A stretch of 64,000 nucleotides of DNA, from contig LNKV01000018.1 of the NCBI GenBank assembly GCA_001465935.1, positions 270,542 to 334,541 on the forward strand, read 5' to 3'. Below, piece after piece: positions 11,401-23,727 of this stretch. Both the position numbers and the translations under genes were made by a program. Within the stretch, counting starts at the first letter, position 1. The number at the start of each line of letters is the position of its first letter. The stretch comes from Clarireedia homoeocarpa. Lineage: Eukaryota; Ascomycota; Leotiomycetes; Helotiales; Rutstroemiaceae. The notes below the pieces were generated by a model. It saw only the letters and a program-made list of their open reading frames with translations, was not told the origin of the DNA and ran no database searches.

Positions 11401-12789
11401 TTGGGAGTCGTGGATATTTCTCGTGTTGGACAGATTCGCGGAAGTCGGAAGTGCGTTGTTTAGCTTCTTCGGTGGCAGGGTAGTTGTACTCTGCTTCCAT
11501 TTCAGGCCTGATTGGGCTCTTCTCGTATGCAGCACGGATTTCCTCTGCAGTGCGAGGGAATCGATTCTCAAATCCAGGTTTGATTTTTCTCTCGGTTGGT
11601 ACCTATTTCATTGTCAGTATGTGATTGTTGAAACCTCTCAGCAACAAAGTAAACATACTGTAACACCAGTCAAGAAATCTGCAACATTGGCTCCACCATC
11701 ACAGATGAATCCAAGCTCCTCCATAAAGGGTCTGGCCTGCTTCATTGGTCCATAATAGATCTCCTTTCCTTCATCCAAGACCAGTACCTTGTCGAAGAGA
11801 TTGTAGATACCATTTCCGGCCTGATAAAGCGTAACAATGCTGGCCAAACCGAAGATATCGGTCAATGCACGGATGGCCTTTGTGTACTCCAACGCAGTAC
11901 TGGCATCAAGACCTCTAGTGGAGTTATCCCAACAATTCACACTTCCTCTTGTGGCGAGTGTCTCGATGATACTCACACGTTTCCTCTCACCACCAGAGAC
12001 ACCTCTCACGAATTCGTTTCCGACCTTGGTATCATGTGTGTGTGAGATGCCCATTGACTTGAGCAAGAATTCCCTACTCTGTCTCTGATATTCGACAGGA
12101 TCTTGGACGTTCGAAGGAAGATTGTGCGGAACCTTCATACGTGTTGCAAAATCGATTGTTTGTCCAACCGTAAGCGTAGGGAAGAACAATTCATCTTCGG
12201 TATTCATGACGATTTGACCTCGATATTGGGCGGCCTCGGTATGATTAAGTGATCCAAAATGAACATCACCTTCGACTTCCGCATACCCCAATCGCTTATT
12301 GGCCAACATCTTTAATAGCGTTGTGCATCCAGCTCCGGGTCTTCCCAAGACCAAAAGCATCTCGCCAGGTTTCACGCATCCATGTGTGTTCTCCAGGATC
12401 GTCCTCAGTTGCTTAGCACCTCTGCTTTCCTTTACTATTTTCGGAATATTAAACTGCGACCCGACGTTTTCATTAATGGCCGCATCAGCACCTATACCCT
12501 TAACCGTGAGGTTCCTCCAGGTAACACCCAATTCCCGGCCTTTGATGTGATCCTTTTCACCTTGTTGTCGGAAGGCTTGGATCTCGGGCATCATACCCCA
12601 ATTCTCCGCCATGCTAATCGGTTCGCGATCTTCATCCGATTCATCGTATGCTCGTTGGGATTTGCGTTCCGAGAAGGCAGAGAGGTGGGAAAGAGCGCGA
12701 GTAAGTACATTTCCATGACCTTGGGTATCGGTTGGATTAGTTTTCTGTCGCACTATCGACTCGTAGCCTTCCGGCTCGATGGCAGCCAT
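8417..12789 (-). CDS. PDR-type (ABCG) full-size multidrug ABC transporter
   Basis: A plasma-membrane efflux pump of the fungal pleiotropic drug resistance family. Exons are 12789-11659 and 11602-8417, with a 56-bp phase-0 intron that restores the family stretch DFLTGVTVPTERKIKPGF; 1438 aa. The topology is NBD-TMD-NBD-TMD. NBD1 has the PDR-type Walker A GRPGAGCTT (about 149-157), signature VSGGE (264-268) and divergent Walker B region CWDNSTRGLD. NBD2 has canonical Walker A GSSGAGKTT (about 843), the degenerate signature LSIEQ (about 949) and Walker B ILIFLDEPTSGLD. This asymmetry is the normal PDR pattern. Multiple membrane spans follow each NBD. The frame is open upstream to 12984, but MAAIEPEGYES at 12789 is the likelier start. 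Length and domain order resemble the AtrB/BcatrB group; substrate is not inferable. Confidence 0.93.
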
Positions 12790-14010
12790 GATGGTTTTTT
12801 TTTTCAGTTCCCCTCGATGATTTTTCGAGATGTCGTATATACGTCTGAGATATTCAACAAGCAAAGAATTATGATTATAAGAAAGAGATGGAGGAGTCGA
12901 AAAGTTCAAAGAAGGATATCCGATGATATCATAGCAGACACTTGCAACGGATAGACTTTCTTGTACTTCGTAAGTAGTCAACAAAGAAAGGGTTTTAAAA
13001 AGTGAAGCTACAAGCGCAAGTGTATGAAAAAGTATCTATCGGTAGCATACCTGGACGACCTACCTATATAATAAAAGCAACGCAACGCAACATGAGGCGT
13101 TCCTTCAAAGAGGCTCTTAGGCAAAATGCTAGCATTGTAGTGCGTCGTGCTGGTTGATTCCTTCAATTGTCCATTTTGCGTGGTGCGGACATTTCAAAGG
13201 CCGATAAATATGCGAAATGTGCGTGCGGCTTGGAACCCATGGAATTTGTGGAGCCCGGACCAGTTTAAGCGGGGCTAGGAAGCGCGGCCGCATTGTTCTG
13301 TCGCAACGCTTATCTTGTTTGGTGGTTAGTCATTTCATCTAAACCCGGGGATCTGGATTCGGATCTGGATTCGGATCTACCTCTTAACCCCACGGATTAT
13401 GGAATATGGAAAACTTTTCCACAAGGCGTATTGCGTGGCTTATCTAGGACTCCATATTGATTGATTGATTGATTTGAGGGTCCTCGTCTGTTTACTAACA
13501 AATCAGCGCGCTTACCAAGTTGCTTTGTCTATACTCAACTCACCTCATCCCACCTCGTCCCATCTCATCTCCCACGCCCTCTCCGTCTCCGGCTCCCTCG
13601 TACCTACATTACAAAGTGTAAACCGAACCTTAGTCTCCTCCCCCCCCCGCTCGATTCCTACAAACCCCCTACACCGTTCCAACGACCGACTTCCCCCCTC
13701 AGCTAATCTGATAAAACGGGACAACAATCCCCCGATTCTCATTACACATTCGCCGTTGACAATCAAAGGCACGTATACTGGGCTTACGCGTAAGACACTG
13801 GGCTTACGTCTTACTTGGCTTACCTGCGGGTATGCTGTGCTACACATGTGTGTGCGTGTGTACGTGAACAATGCCATGTGGGCGTCGCATGCCATGGTGA
13901 TGGTGATGATGATGATTTGACTTGGGAGCAGCCTCAGCCGTAGAGGACGGAGAGGGGTGAGAAGGGGAAGGCAATAAATATCGGCGATAAATCACTACAC
14001 GCATATAAAC

Positions 14011-14061
14011 AGAAATAGTCTGCCTCCACGGCAGTGGCCCTCGGAGAGCCAGCGGAGCGTC
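14011..14061 (+). repeat. Orphan 51-bp copy of the foldback-element arm
   Basis: Identical over 51 bases to 45230-45280, the right arm plus eight inner bases of the foldback element at 45153-45284. The match stops abruptly on both sides. No left arm is recognisable nearby, so this is a truncated or solo end. Confidence 0.9.
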
Positions 14062-14870
14062 TGTCTATAGAGCTATCATCTAATGTGACGCTCTGTGAAA
14101 GCAGTACGCACACTGACATCTATATACATAGTATCTCACCGGTCCAACCAACCCCATCACCATTTACATCTCTTGACTTTACTTCGCATCCCTTTAATGC
14201 TTGTACCTATCCACCAACTCAACTCCAATCTAATCTGATCTTTCTTTCTCCTGCTCTATTCATCAACCCCTAATATTTCATATATCGAATTCCCTTGTTA
14301 CACAGCCCCACCAAACACACCCCTCCCTCACCCACCGGACAATTGCCCAAATCCCGATTGTCCGTCCAATCCCACCCCCTTGTTCAGGCTTATTCTTCCT
14401 TCTTTTCCTTTACATAATCTTCCGCAAGCAGCCAGCGTGTAGCTCAATTTCCCCCTTCCTGTTCCTTGTTCCTGTTCTCGTTCCTGTAACAACAGCCTTA
14501 CGAAATTGATCCCAAAAAGGAAAAGCGTACAACACGCACGGGGATGGATGGATGTAAGTCATGTACTTTTTTAATATCGGCTGTAGTCTGGCTACCTACT
14601 TACTTACTTGCTTCCTATCCTACCTACTCACTCACCCATCAGCGAAACCGTCTCTCTCCTCTTAATTAAGTACGTACATACGTACCCCCTTTGACCTACA
14701 TGCGGCTCTTTCCCTCCGCCCTTCCCCTTCAATCACAATCACAATCATAACCATCCCCTCCTCTCCTCTCCGCCCCGGCCCTGCCATCCACATTCCAGTA
14801 TCATCTTCCCACCTCCTCTCTCAAGCATACCGTCATCTCCCCCTCTCCCCCTCTCCTCTTCCCCATCTCC

Positions 14871-14940
14871 CATCCATCCATCCATCCATCCATCCATCCA
14901 TCCATCCATCCATCCATCCATCCATCCATCCATCCATCCA
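14871..14940. repeat. (CATC)n microsatellite
   Basis: Seventy bases of uninterrupted tetranucleotide repeat. Confidence 0.95.
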
Positions 14941-15810
14941 TACCAATCCTTCATCTCATTTCCCCTCCTCCCTCCCTCCCTCCCTCCTCAAAGTAGATAG
15001 ATAGATAGATACCTACCCACAGTACAGTACACCAACATCCAATCCCACAACAACAACAACAACAATACCCCACGTACATACAAGCCCAACAACCAACACA
15101 CCTGCAAACCCAACCCAACCCCAACCCAATCCCATACCACCCAATGGAGAAGAATCAGAATCAGAATAAATAGAACAAAGGTGCACATCTATCTGTACAG
15201 TACAGTAATCTTACAAAAATACAAAAAGGAGAACAAGTAAGCAAGCAAGCAAGCAAAGTAAAAACCAACCGCAAAGCACAAAATACAAATCAATTAATCA
15301 CGCACCTACTCACTCACAACTCGATTCATATTCATATATACATACATACCATTCACCATCCCCTTTCCCCCTTCCCCTTTCTCCTTTCCAATAAGTAAAC
15401 AATTCAATATAAATTTTCTATCTGCTTGTGCCTTTATCTATCCCTTTTATCCACACTCCCACCCATCCACCCATCCATCCACTCAACCAGATAGAGGTCG
15501 CAAAAGCTCTCACACCGTCCTATGTTATCCCATGCTATCCACGCCATCCCATCCAGAAACCCCGACCCCAAAAGAGAACTCCATAAATATGCTATTTATT
15601 TATCCTTCCCCCTCCCATCCATAGATTCTATGCTTTTTTTCTGCTTCAGACTCGAACGCGGACAAATTGGTATTCTCACACAGTGAAGGGGGGAAAAAAA
15701 ATAGAGCCAGAACTTTCACAATACAACAAATCTTGCCATTTGCCGACCTGATACATCCATATACATTTCCAAACATACACGGCGCACGCACTCAAGCAAG
15801 CATGCGCGTA

Positions 15811-18800
15811 TCACCGTTTCCTCTGACTTTTATTCCTCGCCTCACTCCTCGTCTGTCTCTCCTCCTCCACCGGCGGCGGCTGCGGCTTCTCTGCTGCTGC
15901 CGCCTTCTTAGCCGGCTTGCGGCTCCTCGGCTGACCCGAATGTAAATGGCCCAATTCCTTAATCGCGGTATTATTCCGCCAGGCTAGACATCGATGTGCA
16001 GTGTGATCTGGATGAGGTTGTTGTGCTTTCCCGCGCGTCGACGTGCGTTTATTGCTTGACTCGACGCTGCTCTTTTCTTCGCTCGGGTTGAGATATTCCT
16101 TGCGTTTCACCATATGATCCGTGATTTTGTCTTTGTACATGATGAGTTCTTTTCTTAGTTTTAATTCATTGTTGCCACGCGTATCGAGCCAGTCGATGAG
16201 CCCTTCAACGGCGTCAGGGTCATCATAGTAACCCCATTGACGAGCGTTGAATACGTGAGTTGATCCTTCTTCCATAATTTTGCGTTCCGGTACGCTCATG
16301 TTGAATTTGGACCTGTATTCACTTTGCCATTCGGGTCGCATTTCAATATACCCTTCACGTTCGAGATCATCCGGACCTTGAACCCAAATGCAACCATTTG
16401 CATAGCCCGCATCAGCGGTAGAGCTTGTAGGTAGACCGGCATATGGCATGCCATTGCGCTCAAACCAATAATACCGATTCCAGAAACGATCTTTACCGAG
16501 AACCCTAGTACGAGGACAGTCGGCTTCTCGAAGATCGTTGTCCAGAATAGCAATCTCCTCTTCGGCTTTTTTGATTTCATCTTGCTTCTTCTGGATATCC
16601 TTAAGAAGCTTTGTAAGTTGTTTCGAGGGTTTCGGGATTTTCGCTTCAGCTTCCGCCTTTTCTTTCTTCTCCTGTTCGGCTTCACGCTTTCGTTTTCGTT
16701 CTGCAGCACGATCATGACCACGCCGTAATGATCGGCCATGATTAATTTCCTCGTCTGTGTCCATAACTTCATCGTTATGCGAATCCTGAACTTCTTCTTC
16801 AACATCGTGCATGGTCACATCACCGTTAGTTCCAGGTGCCTCCACAGCCGGTACAGGGGCTGGTGGCGGTGGCTCAAGCAGTTTACGCTCTTCATTGAGC
16901 TTCTTGAGGGCCTCGGTACTATTTTTTGTCAGTATGAAATTTGAAAAACAGATTTTAATGGTACTTACGCCTCTTTTCGCACACGCTGGAAGGTAATCTT
17001 TTCCTTGCGCAGCGCGGTCATGTGCTCACTGCTCTCTTCCATGTAACCACGGATAGCTTTCGTTTCAGCTGTGAGCAAGCAGAGTATCTGAAGAGCTTGA
17101 ATACGCAAGTTGACATCAAGCCTAGCGTATTGTGCACGAACAGTCTCCTGTGTGGGTTCCAGTTCCAAAGGAGCTAGCTGGACAAGAAGGGCTTCACAAG
17201 CAGGGAGGTATCTTGGGTCCTTGGAAAGTTGATGAAGTAGGCCGACTATGATAGATTCCCAACCACCATTTTTAAAATCGCGCTTTTGCAAGCGTTCGAT
17301 CCAGTCGATGGCCGCTTCGATCTCCGCCGCGCGATGGACACTTTTAGGTCCAGTTGGTGCCTCAGGCACTGGCTCTGGAGGCGCGGCTTTCAAAGCCTCT
17401 GCTTCCGCTTTTGCTAGGCTACTCCTTGTTGCACGCCCTTTTGGTTTTGGTTCCGGCTCGGGCGTAGGAGTTGGCAAGGCGCTTGCTTCCATCGCGGAGT
17501 CTTCCTCCTCGTCTTCATCTTCATCATCGTCATCCATATCTGGCAGACGAACCTGGACTTTTCCATCATCCACTTCAGGATCAACGATGACCTTTAGAAC
17601 AGCACAATGGACTTCGACAAACAATTCACATTCTACGTCCTCAGACGTGAATTGCAGAGCTTCCACAAAATCGTCGAATGTAAAGGAATCTAGCTCGAAT
17701 ACCTGGCAATACACATTCAGAGTATCCCAAGTCTCAAGTAGTGGTCCAATCGATGACATCAAAATGCCGTTACCTGCAGCGGTTGGCTCTCCGGATAACA
17801 TTGGGAGGTCCTGAGAATAGTATTTGATGGAGGGTCGTTTCGGGCCATCAACACGTGGTGGAACTTCAAGATCATCTATAGGGTATTTGATAGGAGGAGG
17901 TGGCGGCGGAGCGGGAGGAAGAGATGCGAGGGGTGCAAATGCAAATGTAGAGTTGTGGAAATTCTGGAAGTGAGGTCCCACTTGTTGTGGTGGCCCATTG
18001 GCTTGAAAGGTGTGAGAAATGAAGGGAGGAGGTTGTGAAACGAATGGGATTTGGGGAGGGTGTTGGGAAGGGGATATGTTAGATGGAGCAGGGTTCAAAA
18101 ATGGCTGCTGCTTACTCTTTGCCAGCTGATTTTGTTGCTGTTTGCTCTTGTGACTCTTAGGAGCCGGTTTTAGTTCTGGTAGACGCTGCTGAGCAGGACT
18201 TCCGGTTCCTCCACCACCATGAAAACTGCCCACCATGGCATCAAAATCATTGGCGTTTCCAACTTTCTTCTGACTCTGGATTTGTTTTCTTTCCGCAGCT
18301 TTGTTCTCGTACTTGAGATGTGGGGGTACTCGAGTGTCGATGTGAAATTCCGCAGCTACATCATGCCTTACTAACCAAGGCGCGCCAGTCCATGCTTCCC
18401 TAGTAACAGTTTTTTTGATGAAGGAGCGTAAAACTTGCTTCGTAAATATTTTGCGATCCCGAGTGATATGCGCGTCATCCACGACCGCTTCTTCGGTTGG
18501 TCGATTGTCCAGGCTCACGAAATATCTCGAAAATGGTGGACTAAGTGTGCCATCAGGTAAAACCTTGCTCCCAAATCGCGTCTTGTCTCTCACAGTGCCG
18601 TTAAGTCGTTCCCCTGTGACAACATGAACTGTGACTGACTCTCCAGGGTAGTAGTCTGATCGAAATTCTTCGAAAATAAGGTCCACCAGTGTATCGATTC
18701 GAGAAATGGTTTGGAATTGAACGCGCCTTAGTATTGGACCCTTCAGTGCTTGCGGAAATGCCTCCTCGACTTCTGCTGCGCCTGCCAACTATGCGACGGT

Positions 18801-19285
18801 TAGTCAACATCATCCCAGCTATGCGCGAACTCCGGACTCCCATACCTCGCTCTTCAGCGCCTCGAAAAACGATAATCCAGAATGACCAGTAATTTGACAG
18901 ATGAAACGTCGCTAGAATTGATTAGCTGTTATTACGGGGGTGCTGTGGTTGGCGGTGCATAGTACCTGCTTGTAAAAATCCATGCTGCTCATGTTAGTCC
19001 CATACTACCCCAGGGATAGACGACGAGGAAGTGAAAAGATATTGCTCACCGAGCCAGGTATTGCTCATAATCCACAAAATACTCTCCAGTTTGGGGTATC
19101 AGCCAAACCTTTTACCTGTTAGCTAAAGCACCTTTGGTAGTACTTGGTCATTGGAGCTGTACCTCGGTATCCTCATTGTCAATATCCGCCCTGGATACAT
19201 ATTGTACCGGCTTCCGTTTGAAGAGAACCTGTTGAGTTTAGCTATATTCACATAGTCTAAGATATCTGAAGAGTTCTCTTACCAT
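15811..19285 (-). CDS. itc1: Itc1-like WAC/DDT/WHIM subunit of the ISWI remodeller
   Basis: A nuclear chromatin-remodelling subunit, partner of the ISWI ATPase (Acf1/WSTF/Itc1 family). Seven exons: 19285-19283, 19228-19163, 19108-19050, 18984-18966, 18911-18846, 18788-16969, 16918-15811; total 1046 aa. Exon 1 codes only the ATG, and exon 4 is 19 bp. Joining them gives the family N-terminus MVLFKRKPVQYVSRADID, then a WAC domain (about 24-115, including ICQITGHSGLSFFEALKSE). A P/Q-rich linker follows (about 240-380), then a DDT domain (about 421-476), an acidic run, a basic coiled coil (about 740-810), and a WHIM motif with GKDRFWNRYYWF (about 819-830). The tail is basic. All joins keep frame with GT-AG ends. 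Frames and family fit are strong; the micro-exons are inferred. Confidence 0.92.
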
Positions 19286-21260
19286 GGTAGAAGGTTAGTT
19301 GTGTCAAGACAGCTTGACCGTGTCCGAGGACCTAGAGGGGAAAGTATGTTAGTTTTTGACATACCCCTCCATGGAAGGGGAAACAAGCTTTGCGCGGGCA
19401 GCTATCCATGTTGATGCAAGTAGAAAGGGTCGTTGTGGGTTATTCCAGAATTGACGTGGAGGGTTGGTGGTGAAGGCTTGGTACAATTGTGTGCTCCGTT
19501 GGGAGATGGGGTTGTGTAGGTAGGTATATCAATCTCTAAACTTACAGATGTGGATCTCAACGCGTCCGAGGATCTCCAAAGGTGTTAAAGAAAGCCCATA
19601 AACTCGTAATTCAATGTGGTGGAGTGATGGTTGATGAAAAGGGATTTCCTGCGCGTTGTTGTAGAAGAGTAAGAAAAAGATGAGGAGGAGGAAGTGAAAA
19701 GAAGTGGATTTTAGTTTAGTCCTTGTCCGTCAGAAGAAGCAGAGGAAGAACATTAACAAATGGTCGGGAGGATGTGATAGCGTTGAACAAGGATCCAGCC
19801 TAGTTTCGAACCGAGACCATTTTCTACAGACTGCGACCCATAATCACACATTTATTCTATCCATGAGGACAACAAGAAGAATAATTCCGAATTCGACCAC
19901 TTTCTTGGGCTCGATGTGAAGCTCGGCTTCTGCTCTACAATATGAATATATATGGATGTGGTCATCTTGTGGTTTGGTCAAATAATCCCCAGTACATCAT
20001 TTCTTGAAAAGATCTTTGACTGATAGCCACCTTTCATGCAAATACGCCTCGATTTCATGATCAGGGGACAACGGCTGCGGGATATGGCGAAATATGCTCG
20101 GATCCGTTTGTTGTTCTGTAGTTTTTCTTTGTCAATCCTCTTCCATGAGTCCCGGGGGCTCGGATCCTTTTGTTAAGGGCGATTCCGCTGGCTCTCGTCG
20201 CCGGGTAGTGGATTGTTGACATCGCATGGGGGGATTCACCACGAGATTCCAGTACTCAGGGGCCATTCATTGAGGCATTGGACCATCTGTCGTATTAAGT
20301 TACTGTGTACATACCTACAGTTCGTGTTTAACGTTGTTATTGCTGATGCTAATGTGCATTCACTTCTTCCATCAATCAAGAGTTGCCACTTCTTGCTGTA
20401 GGGCTCAAGAGACTTATTCAGGCCTCGTCTTGCGTTGGCACGCATGATCTGTAAGTGAGCCGAAAGGGGACTAGACTACCCGTAAGCGAGTACACGTGAC
20501 TCTCTTGGACCAACTTCAACTCCCGGCCGGCGCTTTACCGCTTCGTTTTCTGATCGAGAGCTTTGTCCTGGGACGCGAACTTGGAGCTGCTTATTTTTGT
20601 ATCACCAAACTTCGCGATTAGAACCATCATCTTGAGGCACTCGGATAGCAAAGTTCCATATTAGTAACTCGAGCCGTCCCGATGTACCCCTTTTTAGTTA
20701 CCTGGTGGGTATCCTTGAAGATGCAATACTTTGACGTTCTCCTACACCCGAACCATCACCGAGTCCCACAGGTACTTGGAGCTCCACGACATCCCACATT
20801 AGCACTTTGTAAACGGCCGTAAGTTTGTTTTGAACACGATAGGTGTTCTTTTATTCCTTCTCTATCATTGGTCTAATCTAGTTTGGCTATACTTTCGCCT
20901 CTCTCTTGAGTGCTATAGCTAGGTCTCGCCCCACCTCCCAGCACATACTCTCTCAATGCAATGCTGGGGTAGCCAGTACCGCCATCTCATTTTGCTTCAG
21001 CCCACTACAACTTCAACCTCTTCGCCTCGATTCATTAGACCTTGACCTACTCTATCTTATGAGGTCGTAACCCCTGAGTGTTCGCTTAGAAGTTTTTGTT
21101 GATTGTGGTTCAACATCCACCATCACGATGCTCAGTACATGACGCACTACACAGTGGCATACTTCTAAGTCAAGATAATGTAGCTTGTATATCAGTAATA
21201 AGACGAAAAGATTCCAGATTCTCAGTTCTCTAGAAACAGATGGGTATCATTGACCACTCG
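19286..21260. other. Intergenic region between ITC1 and ALG8
   Basis: About 2 kb with the ITC1 5' region on the left and the ALG8 3' end on the right. Only short open frames without recognisable products; no tRNA or repeat of note. A tRNA-box-B-like string near 19795-19815 does not fold (see rejected). Confidence 0.6.
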
Positions 21261-22961
21261 TTAACTCGTATAATATACAACCAAAAATCCTACCCAGCTC
21301 CCTACCACCCCAATTGCACAGTAGGAGCTCGTGAACATCAACGGAAGGAATTCCAGTTTCTTTCCAAAGACGATATGGTGTATCAGAGAACAATACAATA
21401 TCAGTGGTATACTGACTGCGATGTAAACCGTGGTAAATCGATCAAGTAAGAAGATTCTTGCTTTGTTTGAAGCTGGAGCAAGACGATCGAAGGCGAGGAG
21501 GAAGAGTACAAGCCAAAAGATTGTATAGACAGTCTTGATTGGAAACTCTGCAGCTGTAAAAAGTAGGGGAAATAGTGACACATGGCCTGCGACTGCCAAA
21601 GGTCGAAATGCGCTAAGATATCGACGATCTTTCAACGCGATCAGACTAAATGGGATGATGACAAGTAAGATGGCTTTCTCATGGACATGCCAACTAAATA
21701 AAAACGACGAGTAGGCACATAAAGTGACCCCTCCGATGAAGTTATCCCATGTAGGACGTTGATAGACCTTGAGTAGTGGGACAAAATCGAAGATAGCTGT
21801 CAAGGCGAAGGTCATGCCTTTCGTGATCTCCGGCAAAACAGCAAACGAAGTATTCCCTACAAGGCCACGAGTGACGCTGTTGATGGCTGCTTTGTCGACA
21901 TGAAGTCCCAGCTTGGGTGCCACTATATATCTTAGCCAAATATCTATGCAGTTCGGACATTCCACCTACCAGCGATCAAAACTCGATCTGTAAAGGAGTA
22001 TAGAGCCCAAACATTCGGAGCCCAGTAAGCGTGGCAAAGACCTCTACCGAATGGAAATAGTCGGCCAATTAGTTGAGGCATCTGTCCAAAATATACAAAC
22101 GGACCAAATGCTGCACCAAACACTACCGCAATACTAACTCCCAACTTAATAGCATTCCAGAAGTTGATATCGAAGGGTCGCTTCGGTCCGAACTTGGGGC
22201 CGAGACAATAACCAGATAGTAGGAAGACAAAATATGCCGGAGCTAGATAGAGGTAAATGTGCTTGAGGCATAGCAGCGCTGCAAACAATAAACCGCTAGC
22301 TAATTTGGTGCCATCGTTCCTTGCCATGACCAAAGAAAGGATAAGAAGGCCATACATAAAGCCATTATATTGGAAATGAATATGGTCGATGATGAGTAGA
22401 CCGGGTGAGAGGAGAATCGAAAGTGCCGCAGCTTGTGAAGGACGCTTCAAATTCGCAGGGGCAGTTTTTACAAAGCTTGGAAAGTTTAGCCAAAGCTCCC
22501 TACAGGTGTTCTATCACTTACAGATGAAGCGCATAGACTAGAACAAGTTCCGTAGCTATAACACTTGCGCGCTGAAAGTATACAGTTTGCCGGCTATCAT
22601 ATTCGAGGTTATCCACCCTTAACATCAATGGGTCCACCCATTCGGCAAACTTCGAGAGGAACAATTCAAAATATGCGAAGAATGGAGGGTAATCGAGAGT
22701 CCATTCGGAAGTCTTCTCCAGGTACCATTGGTTAAGCGGTAGACTGTTCGTTATCGCCAGCCAATTCCTATGTACTTCAAAGTCGGTCGATTTACTTGAA
22801 TATCACATTCATCAGCCTGCCGTCGTTGCGCGAGGATCGGTTGTGGGTGGGTTGTGGGTGGGTTGTGGGGGAAGGTAAACTGACTATGCGGGAAACAATA
22901 ATATCTTGAAGGTAGTAGCTACAATTGCACATTGTGCTATGGAAGGATATGTGTCTGCCAT
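21261..22961 (-). CDS. ALG8: ALG8 dolichyl-P-Glc alpha-1,3-glucosyltransferase
   Basis: A multi-pass ER membrane enzyme that adds the second glucose to the dolichol-linked Glc1Man9GlcNAc2 donor for N-glycosylation. Exons: 22961-22885, 22794-22522, 22475-21970, 21922-21261; 505 aa. The joins recreate ALG6/ALG8 family blocks: exon 2 carries DFEVHRNWLAITNSLPL and EKTSEWTLDYPPFFAYFE. Exon 3 carries LLIIDHIHFQYNGFMYG, CLKHIYLYLAPAYFVF and RLFPFGRGLCHAYWAPN. The C-terminal exon is strongly hydrophobic with FSWHVHEKAILL. The RGLCHAYWAPNVWAL block favours ALG8 over ALG6. The first intron uses a GTCAGT donor, which is weak but keeps the conserved PAYKSTDFEVH reading across the join. The start MADTYPSIAQ at 22961 is the only ATG that fits. 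Confidence 0.92.
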
Positions 22962-23244
22962 GTGAGCATATCTGACAGAGGGCGAACTGCTTGGGGTGGA
23001 GAGGTTGAAATGGCCGAGGTGGGATAAATGCGCGGATCAAGGCTCCAGATAGATAAATCAATGAAATTGTATCGTGGTCTTTGTGAGGTGAAGTTGATTG
23101 AGGTTTCCACAGCACGGAATTTAGAATTGCCGATGGAGGGTCAAAACAGCTCCAGCTCCAACCCTGTCCTGTCTGCCACCAAACAAAGCTCTGCTGAAAC
23201 TTCCAAGGCTGTTCCAGAAGTTCTCCAAGCAAAGCACACAAAAT

Positions 23245-23457
23245 ATGGATCCAGCATTTGTACCCTCAGAAATCGCCGTACGACACATAATTCATCATAA
23301 ATTCACATTCGACATTGGCCCTTCGATTCAGTCCTTGGGAAAACCAATCCGATCATTGATCATTACGCTTGTCGGAATATATTGTGTAACCAATATAATC
23401 CGAGGCACAGTGCAATCTGTCTTTAACAAACCCTCGAGCCGAAGGGGAGAAGAGTAA
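23245..23457 (+). CDS. Possible small single-pass membrane protein (unrecognised)
   Basis: An intronless 70-aa frame between the divergent ALG8 and lectin genes. The start codon has a favourable context (AAATATGG). One hydrophobic segment (about residues 36-58, LIITLVGIYCVTNII) is followed by a short basic tail (KPSSRRGEE). I recognise no family. It could be a genuine small protein or a chance frame. Its position in a 770-bp intergenic stretch between two conserved genes, and the clean membrane segment, are the only arguments for it. Confidence 0.35.
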   Translation: MDPAFVPSEIAVRHIIHHKFTFDIGPSIQSLGKPIRSLIITLVGIYCVTNIIRGTVQSVFNKPSSRRGEE

Positions 23458-23727
23458 ACGGGACTTGGGATTTGGGTTAGGGGTGCGCGCGCTTTTCCCG
23501 GGTCATTGAATCGCCTGGACAATATTCTGATATTAAAAGGCCCAAAGTGCCAAGTTGTCCACAACTTCACGTCTCCCTTTCTCTTCTAATTTTGAAAAAA
23601 CGTAAAGACAATATTAAGACCCTCCTGGCATTGAGGTCGAAGATTAAGAGACTCTGGTAGTTTTCTTTGCATCTTCTTTCTTTTCTATCCATTTTTGCGG
23701 AGGACAGCCCCGGAAGCACAAGCAGCC

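Larger units (their letters stand above)
12790..15810. other. Long intergenic region between the ABC transporter and ITC1
   Basis: No gene supported. The part from 12790 to about 13470 is the transporter 5' region and includes a tandem GATCTGGATTCG (about 13350-13379). It also holds an orphan repeat copy (14011-14061), a (CATC)n tract, and pyrimidine-rich low-complexity DNA up to the ITC1 3' end. Open frames here are short and C/T-biased. Confidence 0.65.

Noticed and set aside
13465..13920. Plus-strand frame of 151 codons upstream of the ABC transporter
   Set aside because: Overlaps an antisense frame of similar length, has no recognisable domain, and lies in C/T-biased intergenic DNA.
14080..14100. 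TGACGCTC near 14086 as a possible left arm for the orphan repeat copy
   Set aside because: Only eight bases match the arm, then identity is lost; not distinguishable from chance.
19790..19820. tRNA box-B-like string (GGTTCGAA on the minus strand)
   Set aside because: The five-base T stem does not pair (CTCGG versus CTAGG) and no acceptor stem or box A is found at the right distance.
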